DNA from: Bradyrhizobium tropiciagri
GTDB taxonomy: Bacteria; Pseudomonadota; Alphaproteobacteria; Rhizobiales; Xanthobacteraceae
Length of the DNA stretch: 64,000 nt
Direction of reading: 5' to 3'
NCBI RefSeq assembly: GCF_018130505.1
Contig: NZ_JAFCKH010000001.1
Coordinates: forward strand, 868,001-932,000
Positions 36,185 to 44,727 of the stretch are shown here, in pieces (within the stretch, counting starts at the first letter, position 1; each line of letters starts with the position of its first letter). The notes beneath the pieces were generated by a model. It did not search any database, had not been told where the DNA came from, and saw only the letters and a list, made by a program, of their open reading frames with translations. The translations under genes were made by a program, and so were the position numbers.

Positions 36185-37318
36185 ATGAATGACGGGACCC
36201 CCATGCGACCTGCGCGCAATGTCGAGCTCGGCGCCAGCGGCGAGGAATACCAGAACCTGCACGAATTCGTGCGGAAGGCCCGCGCCAGACTGAACCAGAA
36301 TGCCTGGGACTACATCGTCGGCGCCTCGGAAAGCGAGACCACGATGCGCCGTAACAGGATGGCGCTCGACGAGATCGCGTTCCGGCCGCGTGTCCTGCGC
36401 AACGTCATCAACGTCGATCCCTCAACCGAGTTGTTCGGACGCAAACTCCGGCTTCCCGTGATGATCGCCCCGGTCGGCGCGCTCGAAATCTTCGATCCCG
36501 ATGCCGGCGCGGCCGTCGCGCGCGGAGTGGGCACCTTCGGTGCAGCTCATATGCTGAGCTCGGTGTCGGAGCCGGGGCTAGAGAAAACCGCCAAGGCGGC
36601 GCCGGATGCGCTGCGCATCTATCAGCTCTATGTGCGCGGTGACGACGCGTTCGTCGAGGACGTCGTCAGCCGCACCATCGACAACGGCTACGCCGCGTTC
36701 TGTCTCACCGTGGATACCGCCCATTACAGCAGGCGCGAGCGCGACATCGCCAAGCGCTACGTCCGCGAAAGCCGCATCCGTGCCACCGGCGGCGATTTCC
36801 AGAAGGGCCTGGAATGGCGGACGGTGAAATTGATCAAGGACAAGTTCAAGATTCCGCTCATCCTCAAGGGGATCGCGACCGCGGAAGACGCCAGGATCGC
36901 GATCGATCACGGCGTCGACTGGATTTATGTGTCGAATCATGGCGGACGGCAGCTCGACCACGGCCGCGGTTCGATGCACGTGCTGCCCGAGATCGTTGAT
37001 GCGGTCGCCGGCCGCGCCAAGATCATGGTCGATGGCGCGGTCTGCCGCGGCACCGACATCGTGAAGGCGATCGTCTCGGGCGCCGATCTCGTCGGTATCG
37101 GACGCCTGCAATGCTGGGCGCTCGCCGCCGCGGGCGAGGCCGGAATCGTGCGCATGCTCGAATTGCTCGAGGACGAGGTGGTCCGCTGCCTCGGGCTGCT
37201 CGGCGCCACCAGCTTTGCGGAATTGGACAAGTCCTATCTGCATCCGGCCATGCCGACCAATCTGCCGAGCGTATTCAGCGCATACCCGCTACTGGATATC
37301 GAGCCCTATCGCTACTGA
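36185..37318 (+). CDS. FMN-dependent alpha-hydroxy-acid dehydrogenase/oxidase
   Basis: A 377-residue protein of the lactate/glycolate/mandelate oxidase family. NAWDYIVGASESETTMRRNRMALDEIAFRPRVL is the N-terminal landmark, DTAHYSRRERD is followed by Lys in LILKGIAT, and SNHGGRQLD gives the catalytic His at about 252. It oxidises 2-hydroxy acids to 2-keto acids with FMN; the acceptor may be oxygen or quinone. GGGAGAAGAAACACC precedes the ATG. No partner gene is adjacent. Confidence 0.9.
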   Translation: MNDGTPMRPARNVELGASGEEYQNLHEFVRKARARLNQNAWDYIVGASESETTMRRNRMALDEIAFRPRVLRNVINVDPSTELFGRKLRLPVMIAPVGALEIFDPDAGAAVARGVGTFGAAHMLSSVSEPGLEKTAKAAPDALRIYQLYVRGDDAFVEDVVSRTIDNGYAAFCLTVDTAHYSRRERDIAKRYVRESRIRATGGDFQKGLEWRTVKLIKDKFKIPLILKGIATAEDARIAIDHGVDWIYVSNHGGRQLDHGRGSMHVLPEIVDAVAGRAKIMVDGAVCRGTDIVKAIVSGADLVGIGRLQCWALAAAGEAGIVRMLELLEDEVVRCLGLLGATSFAELDKSYLHPAMPTNLPSVFSAYPLLDIEPYRY

Positions 37319-37451
37319 GCCGCTGCAGGGCGAGGCGCGATCGAGGCCCGTGCGGGCTTTGATCGCGGCCTGGCTGGGGTCATGCCGTGCGTCCATAATG
37401 ACGCCGCGGCGATGACAAAGTCTCAGCGAAATGGCGTACTAGTCGAAGCGA

Positions 37452-37655
37452 ATGGCAGATCATCCATTCGCGGAATTTCCTCTGGAGCGAGCGATCGGTT
37501 TGCGCTGGGCGCTGCGGGATATCCAGGCCGGCCGGCTCAAGCTATCGCCGGTCAGCGATGAGGATCTCCACATCCTCGCCGAACTCGATCTGATCGAGCT
37601 GCACGATGACGGGCCGGCGTTGACGCCGTTGGGAACGGCTGTGCTGAACGGCTAA
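37452..37655 (+). CDS. Small hypothetical protein, 67 aa
   Basis: A 67-residue acidic protein (MADHPFAEFPLERAIGLRWALRDIQAGRL...). The composition and helix pattern look like a real small winged-helix-like or adaptor protein, with DLHILAELDLIELHDDGPALTPLG near the end resembling a recognition helix and wing. There is no known family and only a weak GAAG ribosome site. Confidence 0.5.
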   Translation: MADHPFAEFPLERAIGLRWALRDIQAGRLKLSPVSDEDLHILAELDLIELHDDGPALTPLGTAVLNG

Positions 37656-37676
37656 GCCGGATTGCGCCGGATCGGT

Positions 37677-37862
37677 CTAGCGTGCCTTCAAAAAGCTTTC
37701 GCCGGAATTGCAGGGCGTGCACTGATAGGTCAGCACGTCGTAAACTTGGTCGCGCGGCTCGATCAGGGCGAGCCGCATCTGCGCGCCGCATTTCATGCAC
37801 GGCATCTCTATGCTGGTCTTGAATCGCGTACAGGTCGGCGTCGGCCGAAAGGTGCGCAGCAT
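37677..37862 (-). CDS. Small zinc-ribbon-like protein, 61 aa
   Basis: A 61-residue protein with CMKCG and CTPC pairs about 25 residues apart (MPCMKCGAQMRLALIE...TYQCTPCNSGESF), a zinc-ribbon arrangement. The ATG at 37862 follows GGGGA at good spacing; a TTG seven codons upstream is less likely. Small zinc ribbons like this are frequent in Bradyrhizobium; the function is unknown. It converges on the 67-aa gene. Confidence 0.65.
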   Translation of the reverse strand: MLRTFRPTPTCTRFKTSIEMPCMKCGAQMRLALIEPRDQVYDVLTYQCTPCNSGESFLKAR

Positions 37863-38057
37863 CGAATGTCCCCATGTCCCCAAAGAGACGCAAACGCCAC
37901 CGAACGAAAGCCCGAATCACTTATGCCACAGTGCTGACACGATTGGAATCCGGGCGCTCGCGGAGTCTGGGAGTTCCGTCTACGCAACTTGGTCTGATCC
38001 TGCATTGATCGGTGCCGCCGCCGGCCGCGATGCGCGCGGCGGCGGCCAGATCAATGT

Positions 38058-40220
38058 TCAGACGATGTGCCAGCTGTCCTGCGGGGCGGCGCCTGCGCTG
38101 ACAATGATGTGCGCATTGTCGATGTTGCCGTCGTTCCAGACCGACATTGCACCATTGTCGTTGCGCCAGAGGATATCGGCGGTGCCGTTGCCGTCATAGT
38201 CGCCGCTATCGGCGAAGCTCCATCCGTTGGAGATCGTGCCGGCCGGGGCGATGATATGGGCGCCGCCGATCTGACCGTTGTCCCAGATCGAGGCCTTGCC
38301 GTCCTGGTTGACCCACAGGATGTCGCTCTGGCCGTTGCCGTCGAAGTCGCCGGTATCGGCGAATTTCCATCCGCTCGAAAGCGTGCCGGCCGGGGCGATG
38401 ATATGGGCGTTGCCGAGCTGGCCGTTGTCCCAGATCGAGGCCTTGCCGTTATCGTTGACCCACAGGATATCGCTGTAGCCGTTGCCGTCGAAGTCGCCGT
38501 TGCCGGCGAAGTGCCACCCGTTCGAGATGGTGCCGGCGGACGCGACGATATGGGCGTTGCCGATGGATCCATTATCCCAGATCGAGACCTTGCCGTCGTC
38601 GTTGACCCACAGAATGTCGCTGCGGCCGTTGTAGTCGAAGTCGCCGGTGCCGGCGAAATGCCATCCGTTCGAAATGGTGCCGGCCGGTGCGATGATGTGC
38701 GCGCCGCCGATCTGGCCGCTTTCCCAGATCGAAGCCTTGCCGTCGTCGTTGACCCACAGAATGTCGCTGACGCCGCCGCCGCCGAAGTCGGCGGTGCCGG
38801 CGAAATGCCATCCGTTCGAAATCGTGCCGGCTGGAGCGATGATGTGTGCTTGCGCCATATCGCCGCTGTCCCAGATCGACACTTTGCCGTCGTCGTTGAC
38901 CCAGACCACGTCACTTCTGTAATCGCCGTTCAGGTCGCTCGATGTTTGTGACCAAACGAAATCGCCGGCAGTGAGAGTCGACTTCTGGACATCCTGCAAG
39001 GTGAGCGTGTTGCCTTTCCCGAGATCGATGACGACATCCGTACCGTCCTGCGTGGCGTGCGCCAGCACGTCGGCAAAGGTGCGAAACATGTTCTGACCAA
39101 AGTCGAGTGCGCCCGGCTTGAACGAATCGAGATCGATGCGATCGCGTGTGCCGAGACCAGTTGCAAAGTCGGTGATGACGTGATTGCCGCCATGGATGAT
39201 GAAGGTATCGCTATCAGCTCCACCGGTCAGGATGTCATGGCCGCCTGATGCAACGAGCTTGTCATTGCCCGATCCCCCGATCAGCGTATCGCTGCCGCCG
39301 CTGCTCATCAGCATGTCGGCGCCGTCATACCCGTAGACGGTCACACCGGACCCGCCATTGATGGAGATGCGGTTGTCGGCGGAGTTGCCCTTCGCGAAGC
39401 CGGCGGCAGGGATATCTACGAAGAGATTTTCGAAGTTGTCAGGAAGTGTATAGTTCGCGAAGGAGGTAGAGATGCTGTCGATGCCTTCATTCGCCTGCTC
39501 GATCAGGGTATCGGTGGCTGCGCGCAGGATGTAGTGGTCATTGCCGGTGCCGCCGATCAGCGTATCGATGCCGCCATGGCCGTCGAGGGTGTCGTCGCCG
39601 CCCATTCCGTACAGGATGTCGTTGCCGGTGTTGCCGCTGATGGAATTACCGAGCTCATTGCCGAATCCATTATGCGATCCGGTGTCGGAGAACCAGAGAC
39701 CCTCGACATTCGCGGCCAGCGTGTAGTTCGCCAGGGTCGTCTGGACCGTGTCATAACCCTGGTTCGCGAGCTCTGTGATTGTCTCGTTGGCGGATTCGAC
39801 AACATAGACGTCGTCACCTTTGCCGCCCGCCATCTGGTCGGGACCGCCATAGCCGTTGAGCCAGTCGGCTCCCGAGTAGCCCGTCATCGTGTCGGCGTTG
39901 GCCAGAGCGAGGCCGAGCTTGCCGTCCGCCGTCGCGCCGACGAATTGAAGCGCGTCGATCGCGGTGCCGTTGATCTTCTCGTACAAGATACTGCCGTCGC
40001 CGCTGATGCGATCGAGCGAGGTGACGACGCCGCCGAAAAGATCGCCACCGATCACGACGAATGAACCGTGTGCCACGGTCCGGGTGCCGTCGCCGTTGAA
40101 GATGTTGATGGTATTGAGGGTCGCGGTGTAGGCCGAACCCATCGTTTCGACCCACTTCTTGGGTGTGCCGTAGATGTCGGCTGCCGGGGGTGTCGCCTCG
40201 TAATGGGTATAGGTCGCCAT
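38058..40220 (-). CDS. RTX-type calcium-binding protein with VCBS/FG-GAP-like repeats
   Basis: A 720-residue protein without a classical signal peptide, as expected for type I secretion. An unassigned N-terminal domain (about 1-115) is followed by RTX nonapeptide clusters (for example GGKGDDVYV, GNTGNDILYGMGGDDTL, GGTGNDHYI, GGSGNDKLV) and by LANYTL segments seen in serralysin-type C-termini. From about 430 to the end come six near-identical 49-residue repeats with WVNDDGKxSIW and DFDGNG-type calcium loops. The ATG at 40220 follows GGAG at 6 nt; another ATG is four codons upstream. It is divergent from the AraC pair. No secretion genes are adjacent. Confidence 0.85.
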   Translation of the reverse strand: MATYTHYEATPPAADIYGTPKKWVETMGSAYTATLNTINIFNGDGTRTVAHGSFVVIGGDLFGGVVTSLDRISGDGSILYEKINGTAIDALQFVGATADGKLGLALANADTMTGYSGADWLNGYGGPDQMAGGKGDDVYVVESANETITELANQGYDTVQTTLANYTLAANVEGLWFSDTGSHNGFGNELGNSISGNTGNDILYGMGGDDTLDGHGGIDTLIGGTGNDHYILRAATDTLIEQANEGIDSISTSFANYTLPDNFENLFVDIPAAGFAKGNSADNRISINGGSGVTVYGYDGADMLMSSGGSDTLIGGSGNDKLVASGGHDILTGGADSDTFIIHGGNHVITDFATGLGTRDRIDLDSFKPGALDFGQNMFRTFADVLAHATQDGTDVVIDLGKGNTLTLQDVQKSTLTAGDFVWSQTSSDLNGDYRSDVVWVNDDGKVSIWDSGDMAQAHIIAPAGTISNGWHFAGTADFGGGGVSDILWVNDDGKASIWESGQIGGAHIIAPAGTISNGWHFAGTGDFDYNGRSDILWVNDDGKVSIWDNGSIGNAHIVASAGTISNGWHFAGNGDFDGNGYSDILWVNDNGKASIWDNGQLGNAHIIAPAGTLSSGWKFADTGDFDGNGQSDILWVNQDGKASIWDNGQIGGAHIIAPAGTISNGWSFADSGDYDGNGTADILWRNDNGAMSVWNDGNIDNAHIIVSAGAAPQDSWHIV
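38064..38942. repeat. Six tandem 147-bp repeats inside the RTX gene
   Basis: The same DNA landmark (TCCCAGATCGA or a close variant) recurs at 38134, 38281, 38428, 38575, 38722 and 38869, spaced exactly 147 nt (49 codons). Units are highly similar at the DNA level, with differences mostly at single positions. This favours copy-number change by slippage or recombination. Confidence 0.92.
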
Positions 40221-40429
40221 AGCGCGCTCCATCGATGCTGTGCATGCGGCTTGGGGGTCATCCCCGGGATGTTCCGATGCGCCTTCGAGGGGTCTGTCTC
40301 GCCGGCGGGATGCCGGCCTTGGATTTGCGCGACCGATCTCCTGTCGGGAAACGACAATCGAGGCCGGTTCGCCTTGAACCAAAGCTAGCCAGACCGGACT
40401 AACCGTTCAGGCAGGTGAGGGGCTCAGAC

Positions 40430-41446
40430 GTGGCTAATGGCGCAATGCCGGGATACTCGGCCGGGACGCGGCCGGACCCGTTCGTTGTTCGGTTCTCGAC
40501 GGCACAGTTTCCGTTGAAGGACCGGTTCGATGCCTGGTGCGACATTTACGAAAGGACGCTGTGCAAGCAGGTGATCGAGCCGATCGACCCGGACGACATG
40601 CTTGCAGACGTCACCTTCCGCAAGCTGCCCGGCCTCACCATCATGCAGGCCGACCGGTTCGAAGCTTCCTATGAGCGCAGGCCGTCGCAGATAGAGGGCG
40701 ACAATCTCTTGTTCACGGTGGGATTGGCCGGTGGGTTCTCGGCCGTTCAACTGGGTCGCGAGTGCGAGATACGGCCGGGCGAGGCGTTCATCGGCACCGC
40801 TGCGGAGCCTGTCTTCAAGCGCCTCTCCAGGGGATGCGGGTCGCTGACCTTGTCGGTGCCGTTGTCCATGATCGCCACCATGGTGCCCAGGCTCGACCGG
40901 AAGTTCGGCCTGTCGATCCGGGCCGAGACTCCGCAACTACGGCTCCTGACCCGCTATCTGAACCTGCTGGAAACCGCCGACGAACTCGCCGAGCCCGAGC
41001 TGCAGCCGAGCGTCGTGAGACACGTCTACGATCTGCTTGCGCTCACTCTTGGCGCGTCGCCGGATGGGGCCGTGGCGGCCGGGCTCGGCGGTGGACGGGC
41101 CGCACGACTGCGCGAGATCAAGGCCGATATCGAGCGGGCGATCGGTACGGAGGACGTATCGGTGGGGGCGCTCTCTGCGCGTCACCGCCTGCAGGTCCGC
41201 TACATCCAGCGCCTGTTCGAGGCCGAGGGCACCACCCTGACCGAATACGTCACCGGCCGGCGGCTGGCGAAAGCCCATGCCATGCTTGCCGACGGGCGAA
41301 ATGATGGGCTGCCGATCAGCAGCGTGGCCTTCGAGGTCGGCTTCACCGACCACCCCTATTTCAACCGTTGCTTCCGCCGCCGCTACGGCGCGTCTCCCTC
41401 GGAGGTCCGCGCCAGCGAAAAGGCGAGACGGCGTTTGGCGTCCTGA
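40430..41446 (+). CDS. AraC-family transcriptional regulator, tandem copy 1
   Basis: A 338-residue regulator with an AraC-binding-like N-terminal domain (about 15-210; RFSTAQFPLKDRFDAWCDIYERTLCKQ) and a C-terminal double helix-turn-helix (VSVGALSARHRLQVRYIQRLFEAEG and ISSVAFEVGFTDHPYFNRCFRRRYGASPSE). The GTG at 40430 is chosen because the sequence before it (TGAGGGG, then a short spacer) aligns with the start of copy 2; a GTG at 40415 and an ATG at 40445 are alternatives. It is divergent from the RTX gene, so it may control it. Confidence 0.88.
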   Translation: MANGAMPGYSAGTRPDPFVVRFSTAQFPLKDRFDAWCDIYERTLCKQVIEPIDPDDMLADVTFRKLPGLTIMQADRFEASYERRPSQIEGDNLLFTVGLAGGFSAVQLGRECEIRPGEAFIGTAAEPVFKRLSRGCGSLTLSVPLSMIATMVPRLDRKFGLSIRAETPQLRLLTRYLNLLETADELAEPELQPSVVRHVYDLLALTLGASPDGAVAAGLGGGRAARLREIKADIERAIGTEDVSVGALSARHRLQVRYIQRLFEAEGTTLTEYVTGRRLAKAHAMLADGRNDGLPISSVAFEVGFTDHPYFNRCFRRRYGASPSEVRASEKARRRLAS

Positions 41447-41537
41447 CTGGTCTCGCTTCGGGCTGATTTCCCGCGGGAGTTGAACCCAATGATCCGGCCT
41501 GCGACCAATATTCGCAGGCGGCTGAGGGGATGGGACG

Positions 41538-42536
41538 ATGGCGGAGAGCCGGCGAGCTGAAGCTGCTGGACCGGACCCGTCGATCTTCCGATTTACAACG
41601 GCAGACTACGCGCCGGCCGATCGGCTCGAGGCGTGGCGCGAGGTCTATGGAAAGACCCTGTGCAAGCAGGATATCGAGCCGATGAGCCGAGACCGGCTCG
41701 ACGCCAATGTGATGTTTCGCCGGCTGCCGGGCCTTGCCACGATGCGCGGCGATCTCTTCCAGGCCCTGTATCGACGCAAGCCCTGTCAGGTCGAGAGCGA
41801 CCGGCTGTTTCTCACGATCGGATTGGCCGGCAGTTTCGAGGTCGAGCAGCTCGGCCGCGATGCACTTGTGCGGGTCGGGGACGGGTTCGTCGGCACCGGG
41901 GCCGAGCCGCTGGTCAGCCAGGTTTCGGCAGGGTGCCGCTCGCTGACATTGTCGATGCCCGCGCGCACCATTGCCCCGATGGTCCCTGGGCTCGATGCCA
42001 TGTTCGGCCGGTCCATTCCGGCCGCCAGCCCGCCGCTTCGCATGCTGGCGCGCTATGTCGGATTCCTCGAGGAGTCCGGTGAATTGGCGATTCCCCAGTT
42101 GCAGCCCACCGTGGTGAAGCACGTTCACGACCTGGTCGTGCTGGCGCTTGGCGCCTCGCGCGATGCGGCCGTCGTGGCCAGGCTGGGTGGTGGCCGCGCG
42201 GCACGCCTGCGCGAGATCAAGGCCGATATCGAGCAGGCGATCGGCCGCGACGAGATTTCGATCGACCGGCTTTCGGCACGACATCGGTTGCCGGTCCGCT
42301 ATATCCAGCGCCTGTTCGAGGTCGACGGAGTGACGTTCACCGAATTCGTGCTCGCCAGGCGGCTCGCCTGGGTGCATCGGATGCTGACGGATCGGCGCTT
42401 TGCGGACCTGCCGATCAGTGCGATCGCCTCCGAGGCCGGCTTCAGCAGCCAACCGTACTTCAACCGTAGCTTCCGCGGCCGCTACGGTGTTTCGCCGTCC
42501 GAACTGCGGGCCGGCGAGGGGGCATCGGGCAGCTAG
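41538..42536 (+). CDS. AraC-family transcriptional regulator, tandem copy 2
   Basis: A 332-residue paralogue of the preceding gene with the same architecture: N-terminal FRFTTADYAPADRLEAWREVYGKTLCKQDIEPMS and a C-terminal AraC domain with LPVRYIQRLFEVDGVTFTEFV and ISAIASEAGFSSQPYFNRSFRGRYGVSPSE. Identity with copy 1 looks high over the full length, including RAARLREIKADIE. TGAGGGG precedes the ATG. A 91-nt gap separates the two, indicating tandem duplication and divergence. Confidence 0.88.
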   Translation: MAESRRAEAAGPDPSIFRFTTADYAPADRLEAWREVYGKTLCKQDIEPMSRDRLDANVMFRRLPGLATMRGDLFQALYRRKPCQVESDRLFLTIGLAGSFEVEQLGRDALVRVGDGFVGTGAEPLVSQVSAGCRSLTLSMPARTIAPMVPGLDAMFGRSIPAASPPLRMLARYVGFLEESGELAIPQLQPTVVKHVHDLVVLALGASRDAAVVARLGGGRAARLREIKADIEQAIGRDEISIDRLSARHRLPVRYIQRLFEVDGVTFTEFVLARRLAWVHRMLTDRRFADLPISAIASEAGFSSQPYFNRSFRGRYGVSPSELRAGEGASGS

Positions 42537-42663
42537 GTCAATATTCCTTGGCGACCTCCTCGGCTGCCCCGGAACCGCTCTCGCAATGATGATCGATCAG
42601 GTGACGCTGACGCGGTCGCGATCTATGCTAACCTTGCCGCACGTCTTAATTCAGGGGGCGATC

Positions 42664-43017
42664 ATGATCGAGCCGAAGCTTGAAGTTCCTGCCGAACTCC
42701 GCGACCTCGCGGAAAAGACCATCGACCAGGCCGAGAAGGCCTTCAGCCTGTTCTTCGATGCCGCCAGCAAGTCCATGACAACGATGCCGGGCGCCGGAAC
42801 GGACATCTCCAAGCAGGCCCTGTCGTTCACCGAGCAGAATATGAAGGCCGCGTTCGAGCACGCGCGCAAGCTGGTGCACGCGACCGATCTGCAGGAGGCG
42901 ATGCAGATCCAGTCGGAATTCCTGCGCAGCCAGTTCACCAATGCCGGCGAGCATATGCGGCAGATCACGGGGAACGTGATGTCCGCCACCAAGGATGCGG
43001 CGAAAGGCAAGTTCTAG
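42664..43017 (+). CDS. Phasin family protein
   Basis: A 117-residue amphipathic helical protein (LRDLAEKTIDQAEKAFSLFFDAASKSM and ALSFTEQNMKAAFEHARKLVHATDLQEAMQIQSEFLRSQ) with the classical phasin repeat of heptads. Phasins coat polyhydroxyalkanoate granules. GGGGGCG precedes the ATG. No PHA synthase is nearby. It converges on a small membrane-protein gene. Confidence 0.88.
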   Translation: MIEPKLEVPAELRDLAEKTIDQAEKAFSLFFDAASKSMTTMPGAGTDISKQALSFTEQNMKAAFEHARKLVHATDLQEAMQIQSEFLRSQFTNAGEHMRQITGNVMSATKDAAKGKF

Positions 43018-43038
43018 GCTGCCCGGGCGGCGGCCTCC

Positions 43039-43299
43039 TCAGCGCCGGCGAGCAACCGCTACGCCGAGCAGGAAGGCGACGAACAGGCTGGCAAGCGGCG
43101 CCTCGCGCGTCACCGCGCTCACGGTCGCGAGCGTGCCACCGGGTCGGCGCGAAGCTGCGATGGCGCTGCTGAGCCGGTCCACGGCAGCGCGCAGACCGTC
43201 CGAGACGTCCGTGATCGTGCGCGAGACGTCCGTCGCGGCGTCGATCGCGCGCTCGCCGAGCGTGGGTTGCAGCGGGGATTCGGGCGTTTCGAAGCTCAT
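43039..43299 (-). CDS. Small membrane-anchored protein, 86 aa
   Basis: An 86-residue protein: a helical polar part with VSRTITDVSDGLRAAVDRLSSAIA, then a C-terminal membrane segment (APLASLFVAFLLGVAVARRR). The layout recalls YqjD/DUF883-type tail-anchored proteins. The ATG at 43299 is chosen; an in-frame ATG at 43380 adds a composition unlike the rest. No clear ribosome site is seen for either. Confidence 0.6.
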   Translation of the reverse strand: MSFETPESPLQPTLGERAIDAATDVSRTITDVSDGLRAAVDRLSSAIAASRRPGGTLATVSAVTREAPLASLFVAFLLGVAVARRR

Positions 43300-43507
43300 G
43301 TGCCGTGCCGCAATTTGCTGAAGGACAACTGCCCGCACCCCGTCCGCGACAGATGGGCCGTCGCGGCGGATAACGGCCATGCGGGCAAATGCCGTAGCCG
43401 CGAATTGGTTCCGAAGTCATGGCGCACTTTCGCGGTCAAGGAACCGGAAACTTCCGCGCGCGCCGGGGCTTGTTTCGGCAACGACATCTGCGGAGGAAGA
43501 TCACGGC

Positions 43508-43795
43508 ATGACGAATGCTCACACGGTCAGTGAGAGAAAACGGCACGGCGGCACGCCACTCGTGGTGGCTGCGGTCGTCGCGACCTTCAGCGTGCTGGGC
43601 ATGCTGATCGTCGATCACGGCCCCTGGAATAAGCCAAGGCTGCAACCGGCGGCCTCGGCCAACTATTCGACGACCGGGGAGGCCGCGCGAGCCGTCGGCG
43701 CAACGGTCACGCCGACCGAACCCAAGGCGCCGCTCGAGCCGGATCCTGCGGGACCAAAGCCGGTTCATCCGGCGAACCCGAACCCAGCGCAATAG
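43508..43795 (+). CDS. Hypothetical single-pass membrane protein, 95 aa
   Basis: A 95-residue protein with a short basic cytoplasmic start (MTNAHTVSERKRHGG), one membrane helix (about 16-35) and a Pro/Ala-rich, probably periplasmic tail ending PVHPANPNPAQ. GGAGGA lies about 10 nt before the ATG. No family is recognised. Confidence 0.6.
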   Translation: MTNAHTVSERKRHGGTPLVVAAVVATFSVLGMLIVDHGPWNKPRLQPAASANYSTTGEAARAVGATVTPTEPKAPLEPDPAGPKPVHPANPNPAQ

Positions 43796-43841
43796 TGTCC
43801 GTCGATATCCTTCGGAGTTATCGCGGATATCGAAATGGCGT

Positions 43842-44027
43842 TCAGCGAATGCTGACGAACGTGCCCCAGGCCGCGGCAAGGCCAGCGCCGACCAGCACCA
43901 GGGCCGGATTTTCGCAGAACATGCCGCCGTACTGGCACATCGTATTGCCGACCGAGCCGATCTGATGATGACCGGCGGCATAGAACAGGCCTGACAGGAC
44001 CGCGAGCGCGGCAGCAACGAAATACAT
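43842..44027 (-). CDS. Small two-helix membrane protein, 61 aa
   Basis: A 61-residue hydrophobic protein with two membrane helices (about 2-20 and 41-58) joined by a loop with two cysteines (MCQYGGMFCENP), perhaps a disulfide on the periplasmic side. AAGGAGGCGTCG precedes the ATG, an excellent ribosome site. The family is unknown. Confidence 0.68.
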   Translation of the reverse strand: MYFVAAALAVLSGLFYAAGHHQIGSVGNTMCQYGGMFCENPALVLVGAGLAAAWGTFVSIR

Positions 44028-44113
44028 CGACGCCTCCTTGCGATGCGAGTGAGGCGCGGATCCTGCGACCGGCGCCAACCAAACTGTCCCGATGTCGATT
44101 TCAATTGATGAGC

Positions 44114-44143
44114 TTGACGCGTCGGGCAACTCACCGGCACAAT
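44114..44143 (+). promoter_or_regulatory. Promoter-like repeat, copy A
   Basis: TTGACG (44114-44119), an 18-nt spacer and CACAAT (44138-44143). The spacer is identical to that of copy B at 44291-44320. This copy has a poorer -35 and -10 and no terminator close by, so it may be a decayed or differently regulated version. Confidence 0.45.
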
Positions 44144-44261
44144 GACATCATCGCAACAAGCATACGGTCGCCGGCGGAAATTTCTTGTTGGCGACTACGG
44201 ATTTGACACGAATTTTCGTCGAAGGCGGTTTCCCGCTGTCGAAGCCGAACCTTCCAATTTT

Positions 44262-44291
44262 ACCGTTTTCGTCAAGTTTCGGAAAAACGGT
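44262..44291. repeat. Inverted repeats around the copy B promoter
   Basis: ACCGTTTT (44262-44269) pairs perfectly with AAAACGGT (44284-44291), ending on the first base of the -35. TTTCGGAA (44277-44284) is also the reverse complement of TTCCGAAA (44328-44335) just after the start site. These could be operators for a regulator of the small transcript. Confidence 0.5.
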
Positions 44292-44320
44292 TGACACGTC
44301 GGGCAACTCACCGGCATAAT
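44291..44320 (+). promoter_or_regulatory. Promoter-like repeat, copy B
   Basis: A perfect TTGACA (44291-44296), an 18-nt spacer and CATAAT (44315-44320). It matches copy A (44114-44143) at all spacer positions. The combination is a strong sigma-70-type promoter, directly followed by a hairpin terminator. Confidence 0.65.
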
Positions 44321-44325
44321 TCCAT

Positions 44326-44380
44326 CATTCCGAAATTGTCAAAGGCCCGCGCGGAGACATCCGCAGCGGGCTTTTTGTTT
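44326..44380 (+). ncRNA. Candidate small RNA, about 55 nt, promoter to terminator
   Basis: From the start expected about 6-8 nt after the -10 of copy B to the T-run of the hairpin gives a transcript of about 50-55 nt. It holds no start codon followed by a useful frame. Its body is TTCCGAAATTGTC, then a long two-part stem and a U-rich end, the layout of a bacterial small RNA or of a tightly terminated leader. No known RNA family is recognised. Confidence 0.5.
44345..44380 (+). terminator. Strong rho-independent terminator
   Basis: GCCCGC (44345-44350) pairs with GCGGGC (44366-44371), and inside it GCGGA (44351-44355) pairs with TCCGC (44360-44364) around a GACA loop. TTTTTGTTT follows at once (44372-44380). 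It is the clearest intrinsic terminator in the window. Confidence 0.85.
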
Positions 44381-44383
44381 GCC

Positions 44384-44727
44384 GCTTCACCGATCGGACG
44401 GCGGCCGCAACGTCACGACGCCACATCCTCCCCCGTCGTCCGAGCGTCGTCAGCGTGCCGCCGTCCGAACTCTTCACAACAACCACCAATTGGCCGGCGC
44501 GCGCGAACGCACCGGTCCTGCGGCGCGGCGAAAGCCGGCGCCGCCCGCGGCCCCGTCGTCAGGGATAAGGTTCGCGCCCCAAAGATCGCAGCCGATTGCG
44601 CGGTCTGCCGCACATTTCTTCCATCGGCGGCGCCAAGCGCCGCGCGCCCGTCGACGACCGCTTTAGCCCGACACCTCCCTCGACGGCAAGCGGACGTGCG
44701 GGGCCGAATGTTGTATCGAGAGCAGCC
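44384..44727. other. Non-coding GC-rich stretch upstream of the terminase fragment
   Basis: About 340 nt without a convincing gene on either strand; the open frames are Arg/Pro/Ala-rich translations of GC-rich DNA. In intact prophages this place would hold a small terminase subunit, but no residue pattern of one is left. Confidence 0.45.
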
